Below are positions 17,949-27,192 of a DNA stretch of 64,000 nucleotides, one piece after another. The position numbers were made by a program, and so were the translations under genes. Every line of letters starts with the position of its first letter. Positions within the stretch are counted from its first letter, which is position 1. The stretch covers positions 145,541 through 209,540 of the forward strand of contig JARLGX010000005.1 of the NCBI GenBank assembly GCA_031292575.1, read 5' to 3'. The DNA is from Paludibacter sp. GTDB taxonomy: Bacteria > Bacteroidota > Bacteroidia > Bacteroidales > Paludibacteraceae. A model generated the notes under the pieces. It did not search any database. It had not been told where the DNA came from and saw nothing but the letters and a program-made list of their open reading frames with translations.

Positions 17949-18013
17949 AAACACAAAGTCTCGAGGACACCAAGGATTGAAATTTCCTTTATTATCTGCC
18001 AGACTTTGAGTTT
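17949..18013 (+). other. Intergenic inverted repeat between GH140 and GH78 genes
   Basis: Arms 17949-17961 and 18001-18013 match at 12 of 13 positions across a 39-base loop, with no T-run. It may be an mRNA structure or attenuator; function unknown. Confidence 0.4.
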
Positions 18014-18037
18014 CGACGTTCAAAACAAATCAAAGTC

Positions 18038-21000
18038 ATGAAATCAAAGCATTTACTTCTTATATTTTACCTGCTACAGTTGACTCTTTTTGCCAATGCA
18101 ACCATTACAGTGACTGCATTGAAAACCGAAGGCATAACAAACCCACAAGGAATTGATGCCACACAACCTCGTTTAAGCTGGAAAACGGAAGCAACATCCG
18201 AGCAAAATGTCATGCAAAATGCCTATCAGATTATCGTGGCTTCGTCCTCCTTAAAGTTGGGAAAAAACGAGGGAGATGTTTGGAATAGCGGGAAAGTTTC
18301 ATCCGATGCCCAGCTATGGATTCCTTTTACCGGAAAAGCCTTGCACACAAACGCAGCTTATTTTTGGAAAGTAAAAGTGTGGACAAACAAAGGTGAAAGT
18401 GGCTGGAGTACAATAGGCACCTGGAGTATGGGGTTGTTGAACGAAAACGACTGGAAAGCACAATGGATTGGACTCGACAAGGCCATGCCCTGGGACAGTG
18501 AAACCACTTGGAGCCGACTTTCGGCACGTTACCTTCGAAAAGAATTTAAAGCAACAAAATCGATAAAACGTGCCACTGTGCATATTTCCGGTTTGGGACT
18601 TTATGAATTATATATAAACGGGAAACAAATAGGAGATCAGGTATTGGCACCCTCTCCCACCGATTACAGAAAAACTGTGTTTTATAATACTTACGATGTC
18701 ACATCCTTAATTCAACAAGGGAATAATGTGGTAGGCGTTACATTGGGAAATGGACGTTTTTACACCATGCGTCAACATTATAAACCCTACAAAATAAATA
18801 CATTCGGTTATCCCAAATTGCGATTCAACCTGACAATCGATTATACTGATGGCTCTTCTGAAACCGTTGGAAGCAATACATCATGGAAACTTAATCCGGA
18901 TGGGCCAATACGCAGCAACAACGAATACGATGGTGAAAAATACGATGCCCGTAAAGAGTTAAAAAATTGGAATCAAACTGGTTACGACGATTCGAAATGG
19001 ATGGAAGCAGAACGGGTTGGAATGCCTGACGGCACACTTCGCTCACAACCTATGGCAGGAATGAAAATTGTAGATAGAATCACTCCGGTTTCAATCACAC
19101 CGCTTGGAAGCAAATTCATTCTTGATTTGGGTCAGAATATGGCGGGATGGTTGAGGATTCACGTGCGGGGGAATGCAGGCGATTCGGTAAAACTGCGCTT
19201 TGCAGAAACCCTGCAAAAAGACGGGGAACTTTACGTGGAAAACCTTCGCGATGCCCGTGCCACCGATCTTTACATTATGAAAGGCGATGCAAATGGTGAA
19301 GATTGGGCTCCCCTGTTTGTGTACCACGGTTTCAGGTATGTTGAAATCAGTGGATTGAATTACACACCCGATAAAACTGATTTTACAGGAGAAGTAGTGA
19401 GCGACGAAATGGAAAATCTGGGAACACTGGTGACTTCGGATGATGTACTGAACCAAATTCTGAAAAATGCCTGGTGGGGAATTCGAAGCGATTACAAGGG
19501 AATGCCCGTTGATTGTCCGCAACGCAACGAACGCCAGCCCTGGCTTGGTGATCGCTCAATGGGTTGTTGGGGTGAAAGTTATTTGTTCGACAACGATGCC
19601 ATGTATGCTAAATGGGGCGAAGATATAACCGATTCGCAACGAAAAGATGGTTGCATCCCTGATGTTGCACCTGCTTTCTGGAATTATTACAGCGACAATG
19701 TAACCTGGCCTTCGACTCTGCCAATGCTCTGCGACATGACTTACACTCAGTTCGGAAATACAAAACCATTGATTGAAAATTATACAACTATGAAAAAATG
19801 GATGGAACATATACGCAATAGTTATATGACCACCAAGTACATTGTTACACGTGATGAATATGGCGATTGGTGTGTACCTCCCGAAAATTTAAAGTTGATC
19901 CACAGTCGCGACCCGAAACGGCAAACAGATGGAGCTTTGATTTCAACGGCTTACTATTATAAAATGCTTCAACTGATGATCCGTTTCGCCGATGTTCAGG
20001 GTTTGAAAGATGATTCAAAAACGTACGCCGCTTTGGCCGGAAAAGTAAAAGATGGATTCAACCAGACATTCTTCCGTACTGATTCATTGTTTTATGGGAA
20101 TAATACAGCCACTGCAAATTTACTTCCGCTAGCTTTTGGAATGATTCCAAAGCAATTTGAAGATACTATTTGCAAACAAATCATTAAAACAGTGGTGGCA
20201 AATAACACACCTCAGATTACTACCGGAATGATCGGGATACAATGGTTATTGCGCGAACTTAGTAAAATGGGACGCTCGGATGTGGCTTATGCCATTGCCG
20301 CGAACACTAAATATCCTTCGTGGGGATATATGGTAGACAATGGTGCCACCACTATTTGGGAACTTTGGAACGGCAACACTGCCAGTCCGAAAATGAATTC
20401 AGGTAATCACGTCATGTTGCTTGGCGATTTGCTTCCATGGTGCTATGAAAACCTGGGCGGGATCAAATCGGACTACACCAAAACCGCTTTCAAGCATATT
20501 ATTCTGAAACCAAATTTTGACATTCCCGATCTTGAACACATTGATGCATCATATATCACCCCTTATGGCAAGGTAGTGAGTAAATGGAAAAAAACATTGA
20601 TGCATCTCGATTGGAAAGTTTCAATTCCGGTCAATACAACTGCCGAAGTTCATCTGCCAAACGGAAAAACAGAACAAATTGGGTCAGGCTCTCATTCTTA
20701 CAGTGTGGATATTCCTCAGAAAAAAGGGATTGTTGTAAACCAGTTTTTGTACGAAAAAGCCTCGTTTCCACAATGTCATGCTTCAACTATAGCCGAAACA
20801 AACAATGGTGATTTGGTGGCAGCATTTTTTGGTGGAGCACGCGAAGGCGCACCCGATGTTTGCATCTGGGTTTGCAGGAAAGAAAAAGGCTCGGATAAAT
20901 GGACTGCTCCTGAAAAAGCTGCAGATGGCGTGATATCCGCCACCGAACGAAAAGCTTGCTGGAATCCTGTTTTGTATCAAATGCCGGAAGGAAAACTATA

Positions 21001-21766
21001 TTTGTTTTATAAAGTGGGGAAAAAAGTTGCCGACTGGACAGGCTACCTGAAAACCAGCGACGATGGAGGTAAAACCTGGAGCAAAGCTCTTCAACTGCCC
21101 GATGGTTACCTCGGTCCGGTTAAAAACAAACCGGTGGAGGTATCTGGCAAAATTATATCTCCATCCAGTACCGAAACCGGAGGTTGGAAGGTTCATTTTG
21201 AAATTGCTGAAGATGGAGGGAAAAAGATTCATTATGTTGGTCCGATAAAGGCTTCCGAGGCTGTTCTTAGCCAGGATCAAGTTAAATCGGCTAATGCTTC
21301 GGATGATCAGGAAGGCGGCGACAATTCAAAACAAAACACTATTCAGGCCATTCAGCCAAGCATATTAAAATACAAAGACGGTCGTCTGCAGATTCTTTGC
21401 CGAACACGAAACGGACGACTTGCCACCTCGTGGAGTTCAGATAAAGGAGAAACCTGGACTCCGCTTGTGTTGACTAACCTGCCAAACAACAACTCTGGAA
21501 CTGATGCTGTCACGCTTCAGGATGGCCGACAGTTATTGGTTTACAATGCTGTTGCCACAAAACCCGGTGAAAAGAAAGGACCACGGACCCCGTTAAATAT
21601 TGCAGTTTCAAACGATGGAATAAACTGGAAAATGGTACTGACGCTCGAAGATTCACCCATCTCTCAGTACTCCTACCCAAGCATCATTCAGGGAAAAGAT
21701 GGACGAATTCATGTGGTTTATACCTGGCGACGGGAGAAGATAAAATATATGGAGATAAAATTATAG
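18038..21766 (+). CDS. GH78 alpha-L-rhamnosidase fused to a C-terminal sialidase-like BNR domain
   Basis: 1242 residues with a signal peptide (cleavage near FANA). Residues about 25-890 are a full GH78 enzyme: N-terminal beta domains, FILDLGQNMAGWLRI linker, DCPQRNERQPW from Asp492 at the barrel entrance and TIWELW with the probable general base Glu775. Residues about 900-1242 form a six-bladed sialidase-like (BNR) domain starting YEKASFPQCHASTIAETNNG, with Asp-box motifs SDDGGKTW (near 1006) and SSDKGETW (near 1133). One polypeptide may remove rhamnose and then a second, possibly keto-acid, sugar; rhamnogalacturonan-II chain C is Rha-Kdo, so that is a candidate substrate. GH78 is certain; activity of the second domain is unknown. 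Confidence 0.88.
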   Translation: MKSKHLLLIFYLLQLTLFANATITVTALKTEGITNPQGIDATQPRLSWKTEATSEQNVMQNAYQIIVASSSLKLGKNEGDVWNSGKVSSDAQLWIPFTGKALHTNAAYFWKVKVWTNKGESGWSTIGTWSMGLLNENDWKAQWIGLDKAMPWDSETTWSRLSARYLRKEFKATKSIKRATVHISGLGLYELYINGKQIGDQVLAPSPTDYRKTVFYNTYDVTSLIQQGNNVVGVTLGNGRFYTMRQHYKPYKINTFGYPKLRFNLTIDYTDGSSETVGSNTSWKLNPDGPIRSNNEYDGEKYDARKELKNWNQTGYDDSKWMEAERVGMPDGTLRSQPMAGMKIVDRITPVSITPLGSKFILDLGQNMAGWLRIHVRGNAGDSVKLRFAETLQKDGELYVENLRDARATDLYIMKGDANGEDWAPLFVYHGFRYVEISGLNYTPDKTDFTGEVVSDEMENLGTLVTSDDVLNQILKNAWWGIRSDYKGMPVDCPQRNERQPWLGDRSMGCWGESYLFDNDAMYAKWGEDITDSQRKDGCIPDVAPAFWNYYSDNVTWPSTLPMLCDMTYTQFGNTKPLIENYTTMKKWMEHIRNSYMTTKYIVTRDEYGDWCVPPENLKLIHSRDPKRQTDGALISTAYYYKMLQLMIRFADVQGLKDDSKTYAALAGKVKDGFNQTFFRTDSLFYGNNTATANLLPLAFGMIPKQFEDTICKQIIKTVVANNTPQITTGMIGIQWLLRELSKMGRSDVAYAIAANTKYPSWGYMVDNGATTIWELWNGNTASPKMNSGNHVMLLGDLLPWCYENLGGIKSDYTKTAFKHIILKPNFDIPDLEHIDASYITPYGKVVSKWKKTLMHLDWKVSIPVNTTAEVHLPNGKTEQIGSGSHSYSVDIPQKKGIVVNQFLYEKASFPQCHASTIAETNNGDLVAAFFGGAREGAPDVCIWVCRKEKGSDKWTAPEKAADGVISATERKACWNPVLYQMPEGKLYLFYKVGKKVADWTGYLKTSDDGGKTWSKALQLPDGYLGPVKNKPVEVSGKIISPSSTETGGWKVHFEIAEDGGKKIHYVGPIKASEAVLSQDQVKSANASDDQEGGDNSKQNTIQAIQPSILKYKDGRLQILCRTRNGRLATSWSSDKGETWTPLVLTNLPNNNSGTDAVTLQDGRQLLVYNAVATKPGEKKGPRTPLNIAVSNDGINWKMVLTLEDSPISQYSYPSIIQGKDGRIHVVYTWRREKIKYMEIKL

Positions 21767-21955
21767 TTAAGTTGAATTGTTTTTTAGATATTACACATTA
21801 ATTATTGATTTTTATTGATTAAAGTACATGACAAACATTTAGTTGTTACGTCTTTTTCTTTATATGCTGTATTTGTATAAATTCATACCATACAAAACAC
21901 ATTTGTAGCTTATTAATTCAATAATTCACTATTAAACAATTAAATATCAAAATTT

Positions 21956-24157
21956 ATGAAAAAATTAATTACTTCCTTTATGGTTTTGTTCTTCCTCATA
22001 GGAACGGGAACAAAAAGTTACGGGCAAGCTGCCGGTGACTATGTATTTACGCAAGCAACTGATAACACATGGGCAACGGTGAGTAACTGGAGTACCTCTG
22101 ACGGCGCTGGAAATTTAACCGTTGCAACAAGAACTCCTACTGCTACGGATAATGTATTTATTCCTGCTACATCAACGATGAGTACTGTTATTGCTAAAGC
22201 CTCCGGGACTGCAACTATAAACGCAGGATCTTCAACAGTAACTTTAACTGCTGCCAATGCCTCAATAACGGTAGGTATGGCTGTAAAAATTACACAGTCA
22301 ATGGTATCAGGTATAGCCGTAAGTACAATTATCGGACTAACTCCAGGGACATATGTTACGGCAGTAAACGGAACAACTGTAACTCTTTCTCAACCAGTTT
22401 TAACAACAGGCTCGACAGTTTCATTGGATTTTTATCCTGCATGTAAAAATCTAACAGTAAACGGAACCTTCACCGTATCTTCTCAATTTGTGGCTTTTGG
22501 AGATATTACTGTAAATACAGGAGGTACTCTTACACAAGGTTCTGATTTATATTGTGCAAATATTAACAACTTCGGGACATTTAATTCTACAACTAGCTAT
22601 CGAAGCGCTAAAAGCCTATATTTTGGATTTAATGGGGCTATACCTGGGCTCGGCGATTATACTATTATAAACGATGGCACTTTTGGAGATTCAAAAATTG
22701 ATATGCCTGCAGTAAATAGTAGTGGTATAAAATTGTTATATAGCAATAGGGCTAATAGTATAACAATCAAAACTTCAACTCCATCAGTATCTAGCTACGC
22801 ATTTAATATAGCTCAGATTTTACCACATTCCAGTACCAAAACCACAGCTAACACCAATTTGGAAATAAAAGAAAATATGTCTTTGTTAATCCATAACGCC
22901 ATGGGATTATCAATCCAAAATAACGACACATGCCCAGGTACTACCCGTACATGTACTATTGATCCGGGAGTAACGGTGTATGTTGGATATAACTTTCACG
23001 CTAACCGAGGTATAACTACGAACGATCAGGGTAATTTTATTTATAATGTTTATGGAACACTAGATTTGGGGACTTATGGTTCTGCAAGCAACAATACAAC
23101 TGCTTCTGCTGCAAACACCTCTGATTTTGATTTATGTATGACCACAGCTATCGGAAATACAGGTTCGATGACATTTAATTTGGGTGATGGAACACAGGCT
23201 AATGCCGGTACATTAGTTTTGGGTAGTAATGTGAAGTTGATTAAACAGAGAACTCAAACTATGGCTATTAATTTCAATGATTATTCTACCGTAAAGGTAA
23301 CAGGAAACTATGGTTGGATTATGAACTATCAATTATTAAACAGTAATAATCCGGCTTTGTATTTATTTCCAAAGAACTATTATAATTTAACTTTTAATGG
23401 CGCTAAATCTATACTTCCAGTAGCTCCTGTTGTAAGAGGTACAAAAACATATACTAGTGGTGCATATGGTACTTCTAATTGGACAGCAGCTGTTGCAGGG
23501 ACAACAACTACTGCTAATTCTCTCTATAATTCATCTACCACTTCAGTATTACCACAGGGGTCAATTATGTATACAGGAACTAACTATTATTATGTACCTG
23601 TAGTTCGTACTACAAGCTCGTATTCAAATGCGACAAACCCAATTACTTTAGCCGGTGACACCATTCTGAACTATATACAGCCGGCACAATTGGTTACTGG
23701 AAGTTCATTGTCTTCAATTGTTACTTCATTAACTGGTACTAGTTTACAACTTGTAACGGCTCCAACTCCACAAAATCCTGTAACTAATGCATTTGTTCAG
23801 TTTTATGCAATACAGGGAACCAGTGCTCCAACCGGTACAAGTACAAATACATTTAGTCCTGTATTCGATGGTACTCAGGGGCTTATTTACTTGGGAGGAT
23901 CTGAATTTGCTAATGCAGTTATTCTCACTGCTATAAATTCTCCTAATGCTAATAATAGTGCGTTAGTTTACTCAGTTGAAAAGAATAAACTTGTAATCTC
24001 CAATGCCACTGCAGGCGATATAGCTACAGTTTATGCTATAAGCGGTATTAAAGTTGCTTCAGCTACACTAACCGGTGATAAAACTACATTAGACATTCCT
24101 ACAGGGATTTATCTGGTTAAGATTAATACATCTGTATCCAAAGTAGTTGTAAGATAA
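21956..24157 (+). CDS. Large secreted Thr/Ser/Asn-rich protein with C-terminal T9SS-type sorting domain, unknown function
   Basis: 733 residues. A signal peptide ends near SYGQ. The body is low-complexity beta-rich sequence dominated by Thr, Ser, Asn, Ala and Gly, with repeated NGTFTV- or GTL-like turns that suggest a beta-helix. The final 70 residues (from NSALVYSVEKNKLVISN to GIYLVKINTSVSKVVVR) have the form of a type A T9SS sorting domain, so the protein is probably exported and anchored at the surface. No catalytic motif was recognised. It is the last + strand gene of the pectin region and ends at a strong terminator. It could be an adhesin, a polysaccharide-binding protein or an unrecognised lyase. 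Confidence 0.75.
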   Translation: MKKLITSFMVLFFLIGTGTKSYGQAAGDYVFTQATDNTWATVSNWSTSDGAGNLTVATRTPTATDNVFIPATSTMSTVIAKASGTATINAGSSTVTLTAANASITVGMAVKITQSMVSGIAVSTIIGLTPGTYVTAVNGTTVTLSQPVLTTGSTVSLDFYPACKNLTVNGTFTVSSQFVAFGDITVNTGGTLTQGSDLYCANINNFGTFNSTTSYRSAKSLYFGFNGAIPGLGDYTIINDGTFGDSKIDMPAVNSSGIKLLYSNRANSITIKTSTPSVSSYAFNIAQILPHSSTKTTANTNLEIKENMSLLIHNAMGLSIQNNDTCPGTTRTCTIDPGVTVYVGYNFHANRGITTNDQGNFIYNVYGTLDLGTYGSASNNTTASAANTSDFDLCMTTAIGNTGSMTFNLGDGTQANAGTLVLGSNVKLIKQRTQTMAINFNDYSTVKVTGNYGWIMNYQLLNSNNPALYLFPKNYYNLTFNGAKSILPVAPVVRGTKTYTSGAYGTSNWTAAVAGTTTTANSLYNSSTTSVLPQGSIMYTGTNYYYVPVVRTTSSYSNATNPITLAGDTILNYIQPAQLVTGSSLSSIVTSLTGTSLQLVTAPTPQNPVTNAFVQFYAIQGTSAPTGTSTNTFSPVFDGTQGLIYLGGSEFANAVILTAINSPNANNSALVYSVEKNKLVISNATAGDIATVYAISGIKVASATLTGDKTTLDIPTGIYLVKINTSVSKVVVR

Positions 24158-24180
24158 ATCACAACCATTTAATTAATAGA

Positions 24181-24218
24181 AACGGGATATAACTTAATTG
24201 TTACATCCCGTTTTTTTT
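24181..24218 (+). terminator. Rho-independent terminator closing the + strand pectin region
   Basis: Arms 24181-24193 and 24200-24212 pair at 12 of 13 positions around a 6-base loop and are followed by eight T (24211-24218). Confidence 0.9.
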
Positions 24219-24456
24219 ATATATGCGGAAACAGACTTTGAAAGTTACGGTTAGATTCCATCTAAAACTAACCTCACTTCTTTATTTCCAGATTTTCATA
24301 CTTTCAAGTATGGATTTCAAACTATAGGATTTCTCCCCTTAATATATTTATTTACCATACAGAAACAAACAGAAATCTGAACAAAGAAAAACGTTTACGA
24401 ATTAAGCAAGTAAGGATACAGGATAATTATATAACCTGAACCCAGTTACAATTCAG
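24219..24456. other. Convergent intergenic stretch, no gene seen
   Basis: AT-rich DNA between the + strand terminator at 24181-24218 and the - strand terminator at 24457-24501. No reading frame, RNA gene or repeat was recognised. Confidence 0.5.
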
Positions 24457-24501
24457 CACAAAAAAACTCCCGTATTGACTATAGCCAAACACGGAAGTTT
24501 T
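24457..24501 (-). terminator. Rho-independent terminator of the DUF3826 gene
   Basis: On the minus strand the arms 24501-24488 and 24476-24463 pair over 14 positions (two G-U wobbles that would be mismatches on the + strand), then a T-run follows. Orientation therefore favours the minus strand. Confidence 0.85.
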
Positions 24502-24532
24502 CATCATCAAACTATCAAATTATAGATATCAA

Positions 24533-25216
24533 TTATTTCTTTTTAGCTTCATCACGAGCTTTTATCCGCGCATACCAGGCATCTCGCTCTTTTACCAGAT
24601 CATAGCCCCGAGTTGAAAGATAGTTGTTTATACGTCCTTTATATTTGCCAAACGCCTCATGTTTTTTGTTAGCACTTTCAGCGTCGATGGCAAATTCGCG
24701 GGCTTCTTTCAGCCACGCCAGAATCTGGGCTTTTTCGTCGGCTTTTAGTGTAGGAATCATATCCAGCGTAGCATCATACGTAACTTTTACAACTCCAAAA
24801 GTAATTCCATCTTCGATAGCTTCAATTTGTTCAGGATTGAGGTACAAGGATAAATTGGCAGGGAACGCAAAGTGCGAGCGGTAAAGTGCAGACTCTTTTT
24901 CGTTTTGAGCTTCATTCAACGCCAATTTTTTATCATCGCCTTTCAATGCAGATCTTTTTATGCGGTTTATCGTTGTGTCGCGCTTAGCATAAATATCGTT
25001 TAACTCGAAATAACGGTTAGCCACAATGTTAGTCACATTTGTAATTATCTCGTTATCTTTCAACTCCAGTTTGTCTACAACCTTTTTGGAACGTGAAACA
25101 ATAGTTTCGACGTATTTCGGATTACGGTTCTTGGTGTCAAGTTCCACTGCATGTAAAGCTGGAACTAAGAGTAAAAAACTCATTGCAAGTCCGAAAAATT
25201 TATTCTTCATTTTCAT
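24533..25216 (-). CDS. Exported DUF3826 protein
   Basis: 227 residues with a signal peptide (FFGLAMSFLLLVPALHA). The mature part is largely helical and charged, with NIVANRYFELNDIYAKRD, LNPEQIEAIEDGITFGVVKVTYDATLDMIP and a C-terminal TRGYDLVKERDAWY. The same arrangement ends the esterase fusion at 3122-5104 (QVEKILDKYTIGKVAFTMKGYESIVP, NGRNWHQMYKDF). DUF3826 proteins recur in pectin loci but have no established activity. Here it is the last gene of the minus-strand pectate operon, 98 bases after a pectate lyase and behind a terminator. It may be a periplasmic binding or accessory protein for pectic fragments; that is inference. Confidence 0.8.
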   Translation of the reverse strand: MKMKNKFFGLAMSFLLLVPALHAVELDTKNRNPKYVETIVSRSKKVVDKLELKDNEIITNVTNIVANRYFELNDIYAKRDTTINRIKRSALKGDDKKLALNEAQNEKESALYRSHFAFPANLSLYLNPEQIEAIEDGITFGVVKVTYDATLDMIPTLKADEKAQILAWLKEAREFAIDAESANKKHEAFGKYKGRINNYLSTRGYDLVKERDAWYARIKARDEAKKK

Positions 25217-25245
25217 TATAAAATTATTTTAATTAATGAGTTTTG

Positions 25246-25277
25246 GAAAAAACGCAGAGAATATTAATCTCTGCGTT
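25246..25277 (-). terminator. Rho-independent terminator of pectate lyase gene 25315-27003
   Basis: Arms 25251-25260 and 25268-25277 pair perfectly over 10 bp around a 7-base loop; on the minus strand a T-run follows (A at 25247-25252). Confidence 0.85.
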
Positions 25278-25314
25278 TATATTAAAAATTTAAGAAAATC
25301 CGTTGAATTGTGAA

Positions 25315-27003
25315 TTACATTAGTTTTCCTTTTGCAGCTAACGTATCGTGATTGTTTTTAGGATTAGTCCAGTCTGTTTTCTTCTTGGTGCTGATTCCGT
25401 TGATATACTTTTCAATGTTGGTATAACCATCACCGGTGCAATCTTTATTAGCATCAGAAGGATCATTAGGATTTAAACCATTTGCTTTTTCCCATGCATC
25501 CGGCATACCATCGTGGTCAGTATCAACATAAGGTGTTCCTTTGTATTCTGGATACCCTCCAACCTGGCGAATGTCAGTAATAATTCCCTGTTTGTATGAA
25601 TCTTTACCCAAACGACGATGTTTAAACTGGTAGAAGTTTACAGAATCTAATCCCTCTTTGTAAAATACTTTTCCAGTTTTTACCTGAGTCAAAATATGTT
25701 GATCTATAATATCTCTTTTTGGAATATTAGCCCCAACATTATCCAACACAAAGTTATATGCATCTTTTGCTTTCATAATTGGGAATTCAGGTTTTGGAAA
25801 AGGCTGGTTCCAACGCATTGAATCGGTATATTGACCAGCATTGTTCATATTTTCCACCTGCACACCACCGTTCCAGTTATCTTTCGTCACAGCATCATCT
25901 CCTTCCATCACGTTTCCATTGCAATAAACGCGGCCAAAGACCAAATAGCCCAGTCTGCTGCGACCCGATTCTGGTTTCAGAATTCGGTGCCCAATCGGTT
26001 CATTTTTAGGAGTAAGCGGTCCCGGTTTGTAATAGTTGTTAATGATATTATAAAGTGCAGTATAATCACCTCCATCCACTGAGCGATTATGCCAGTTATA
26101 AATTACATTATTCACAAAGTTGAAAATGCCGTTCCAGCCGATTGACGGATTGCGTCCGGCATTATTGGCCCAAAGGTTACGCATAAACGAGCAGTTTTCG
26201 CCACCAAGTGTGCTTCCAAAAGCATGATTATATGTATCGAGTGCTTGTGCAGATATAGTATTCTGAATAGTTACATTTACTGTCGGCAGTTTTTCTTCTT
26301 TTATACCAGGTCCCGGATCGAACATATGGCGATAGAACGAGATATTTTCATCTAAACCCCATTCGCACGAGCAGTGGTCAATCATAATATTTCCAACCGG
26401 ATTTCCACCAAATGCGTCGTCACGTCGCTCAACTTTTGTTTCACCCCTACGAAAACGCATATGGCGAACTACAACATCGTGTGTGTTTACCCAAAATGTT
26501 TCACCAGCCACACAAACCCCATCTCCCGGAGCGGTTTGCCCTGCAATAGTAAGATATGGAGCTTCAACAATTATAGGTGTTTTCAGGTGAATAATTCCTG
26601 CCACGTTAAATACCACGATGCGTGCTCCAACACTTCCTTCACAAGCTTCACGCAACGTTCCAGGACCACGGTCAGCCAGACTTGTTACCGTAATTACTTT
26701 TCCTCCACGTCCACCAAACGAAAATTCACCTCCACCTTCGGCACCCGGGAAAGCAGGAATTTTAGCCTGTGGTAAATCGGTAGGACGCGCAGCCCAGGGA
26801 ATATACGGTTTTCCATTGCATTTATCTGCTTTCAGAATTGCCTTATTAGCGAGCATAACGCTGTCTGCATAATGGAATTCTATCTGAATCATTTTTTCAG
26901 CCTGAGCCTTTAAATCAGATGGTACATCAGGGTACTGTGCATACAATGCCATAGGCGCAAAAAGCAGCACAGTCATAATTTTTAAGAAAGTTTTCTTGTT
27001 CAT
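25315..27003 (-). CDS. PL1-family pectate lyase with C-terminal calcium-binding motif
   Basis: 562 residues with a signal peptide ending near LYAQ. A linker of about 80 residues precedes the parallel beta-helix that begins IPAFPGAEGGGEFSFGGRGG and includes VFNVAGIIHL, LTIAGQTAPGDGVCVAGE, RHMRFRRGE and IMIDHCSCEWG, all typical of Bacteroidetes PL1 pectate lyases. Near the C-terminus DTDHDGMPDAWE and DCTGDGYTNIEKYING form thrombospondin-type-3/EF-hand-like calcium loops. It has no T9SS domain, unlike the paralogue at 27193-28989, so it probably works in the periplasm on imported oligogalacturonides. Part of the SusCD/CE8/PL1 operon. Confidence 0.9.
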   Translation of the reverse strand: MNKKTFLKIMTVLLFAPMALYAQYPDVPSDLKAQAEKMIQIEFHYADSVMLANKAILKADKCNGKPYIPWAARPTDLPQAKIPAFPGAEGGGEFSFGGRGGKVITVTSLADRGPGTLREACEGSVGARIVVFNVAGIIHLKTPIIVEAPYLTIAGQTAPGDGVCVAGETFWVNTHDVVVRHMRFRRGETKVERRDDAFGGNPVGNIMIDHCSCEWGLDENISFYRHMFDPGPGIKEEKLPTVNVTIQNTISAQALDTYNHAFGSTLGGENCSFMRNLWANNAGRNPSIGWNGIFNFVNNVIYNWHNRSVDGGDYTALYNIINNYYKPGPLTPKNEPIGHRILKPESGRSRLGYLVFGRVYCNGNVMEGDDAVTKDNWNGGVQVENMNNAGQYTDSMRWNQPFPKPEFPIMKAKDAYNFVLDNVGANIPKRDIIDQHILTQVKTGKVFYKEGLDSVNFYQFKHRRLGKDSYKQGIITDIRQVGGYPEYKGTPYVDTDHDGMPDAWEKANGLNPNDPSDANKDCTGDGYTNIEKYINGISTKKKTDWTNPKNNHDTLAAKGKLM

Positions 27004-27102
27004 TTTTTACTGTAATTAGTAATATTATAGGGTTTGAATTTCAAAAACAAGACGCAAATCTTATGCAATTGTACTCAAAAAACGAGAGTTAGACAAATGC
27101 AA

Positions 27103-27139
27103 AATGGAGATAACGACAAATAAAAGCGCGATCTCCATT
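27103..27139 (-). terminator. Possible terminator between the two pectate lyase genes
   Basis: Arms 27103-27111 and 27131-27139 pair over 9 bp with a 19-base loop; on the minus strand TTTTGC follows. The long loop makes it a weak candidate. Confidence 0.45.
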
Positions 27140-27192
27140 CTGTTCTGTATCAATAATATTCAGTCTAATAATTCTCTTTTTTAAATATGAAG

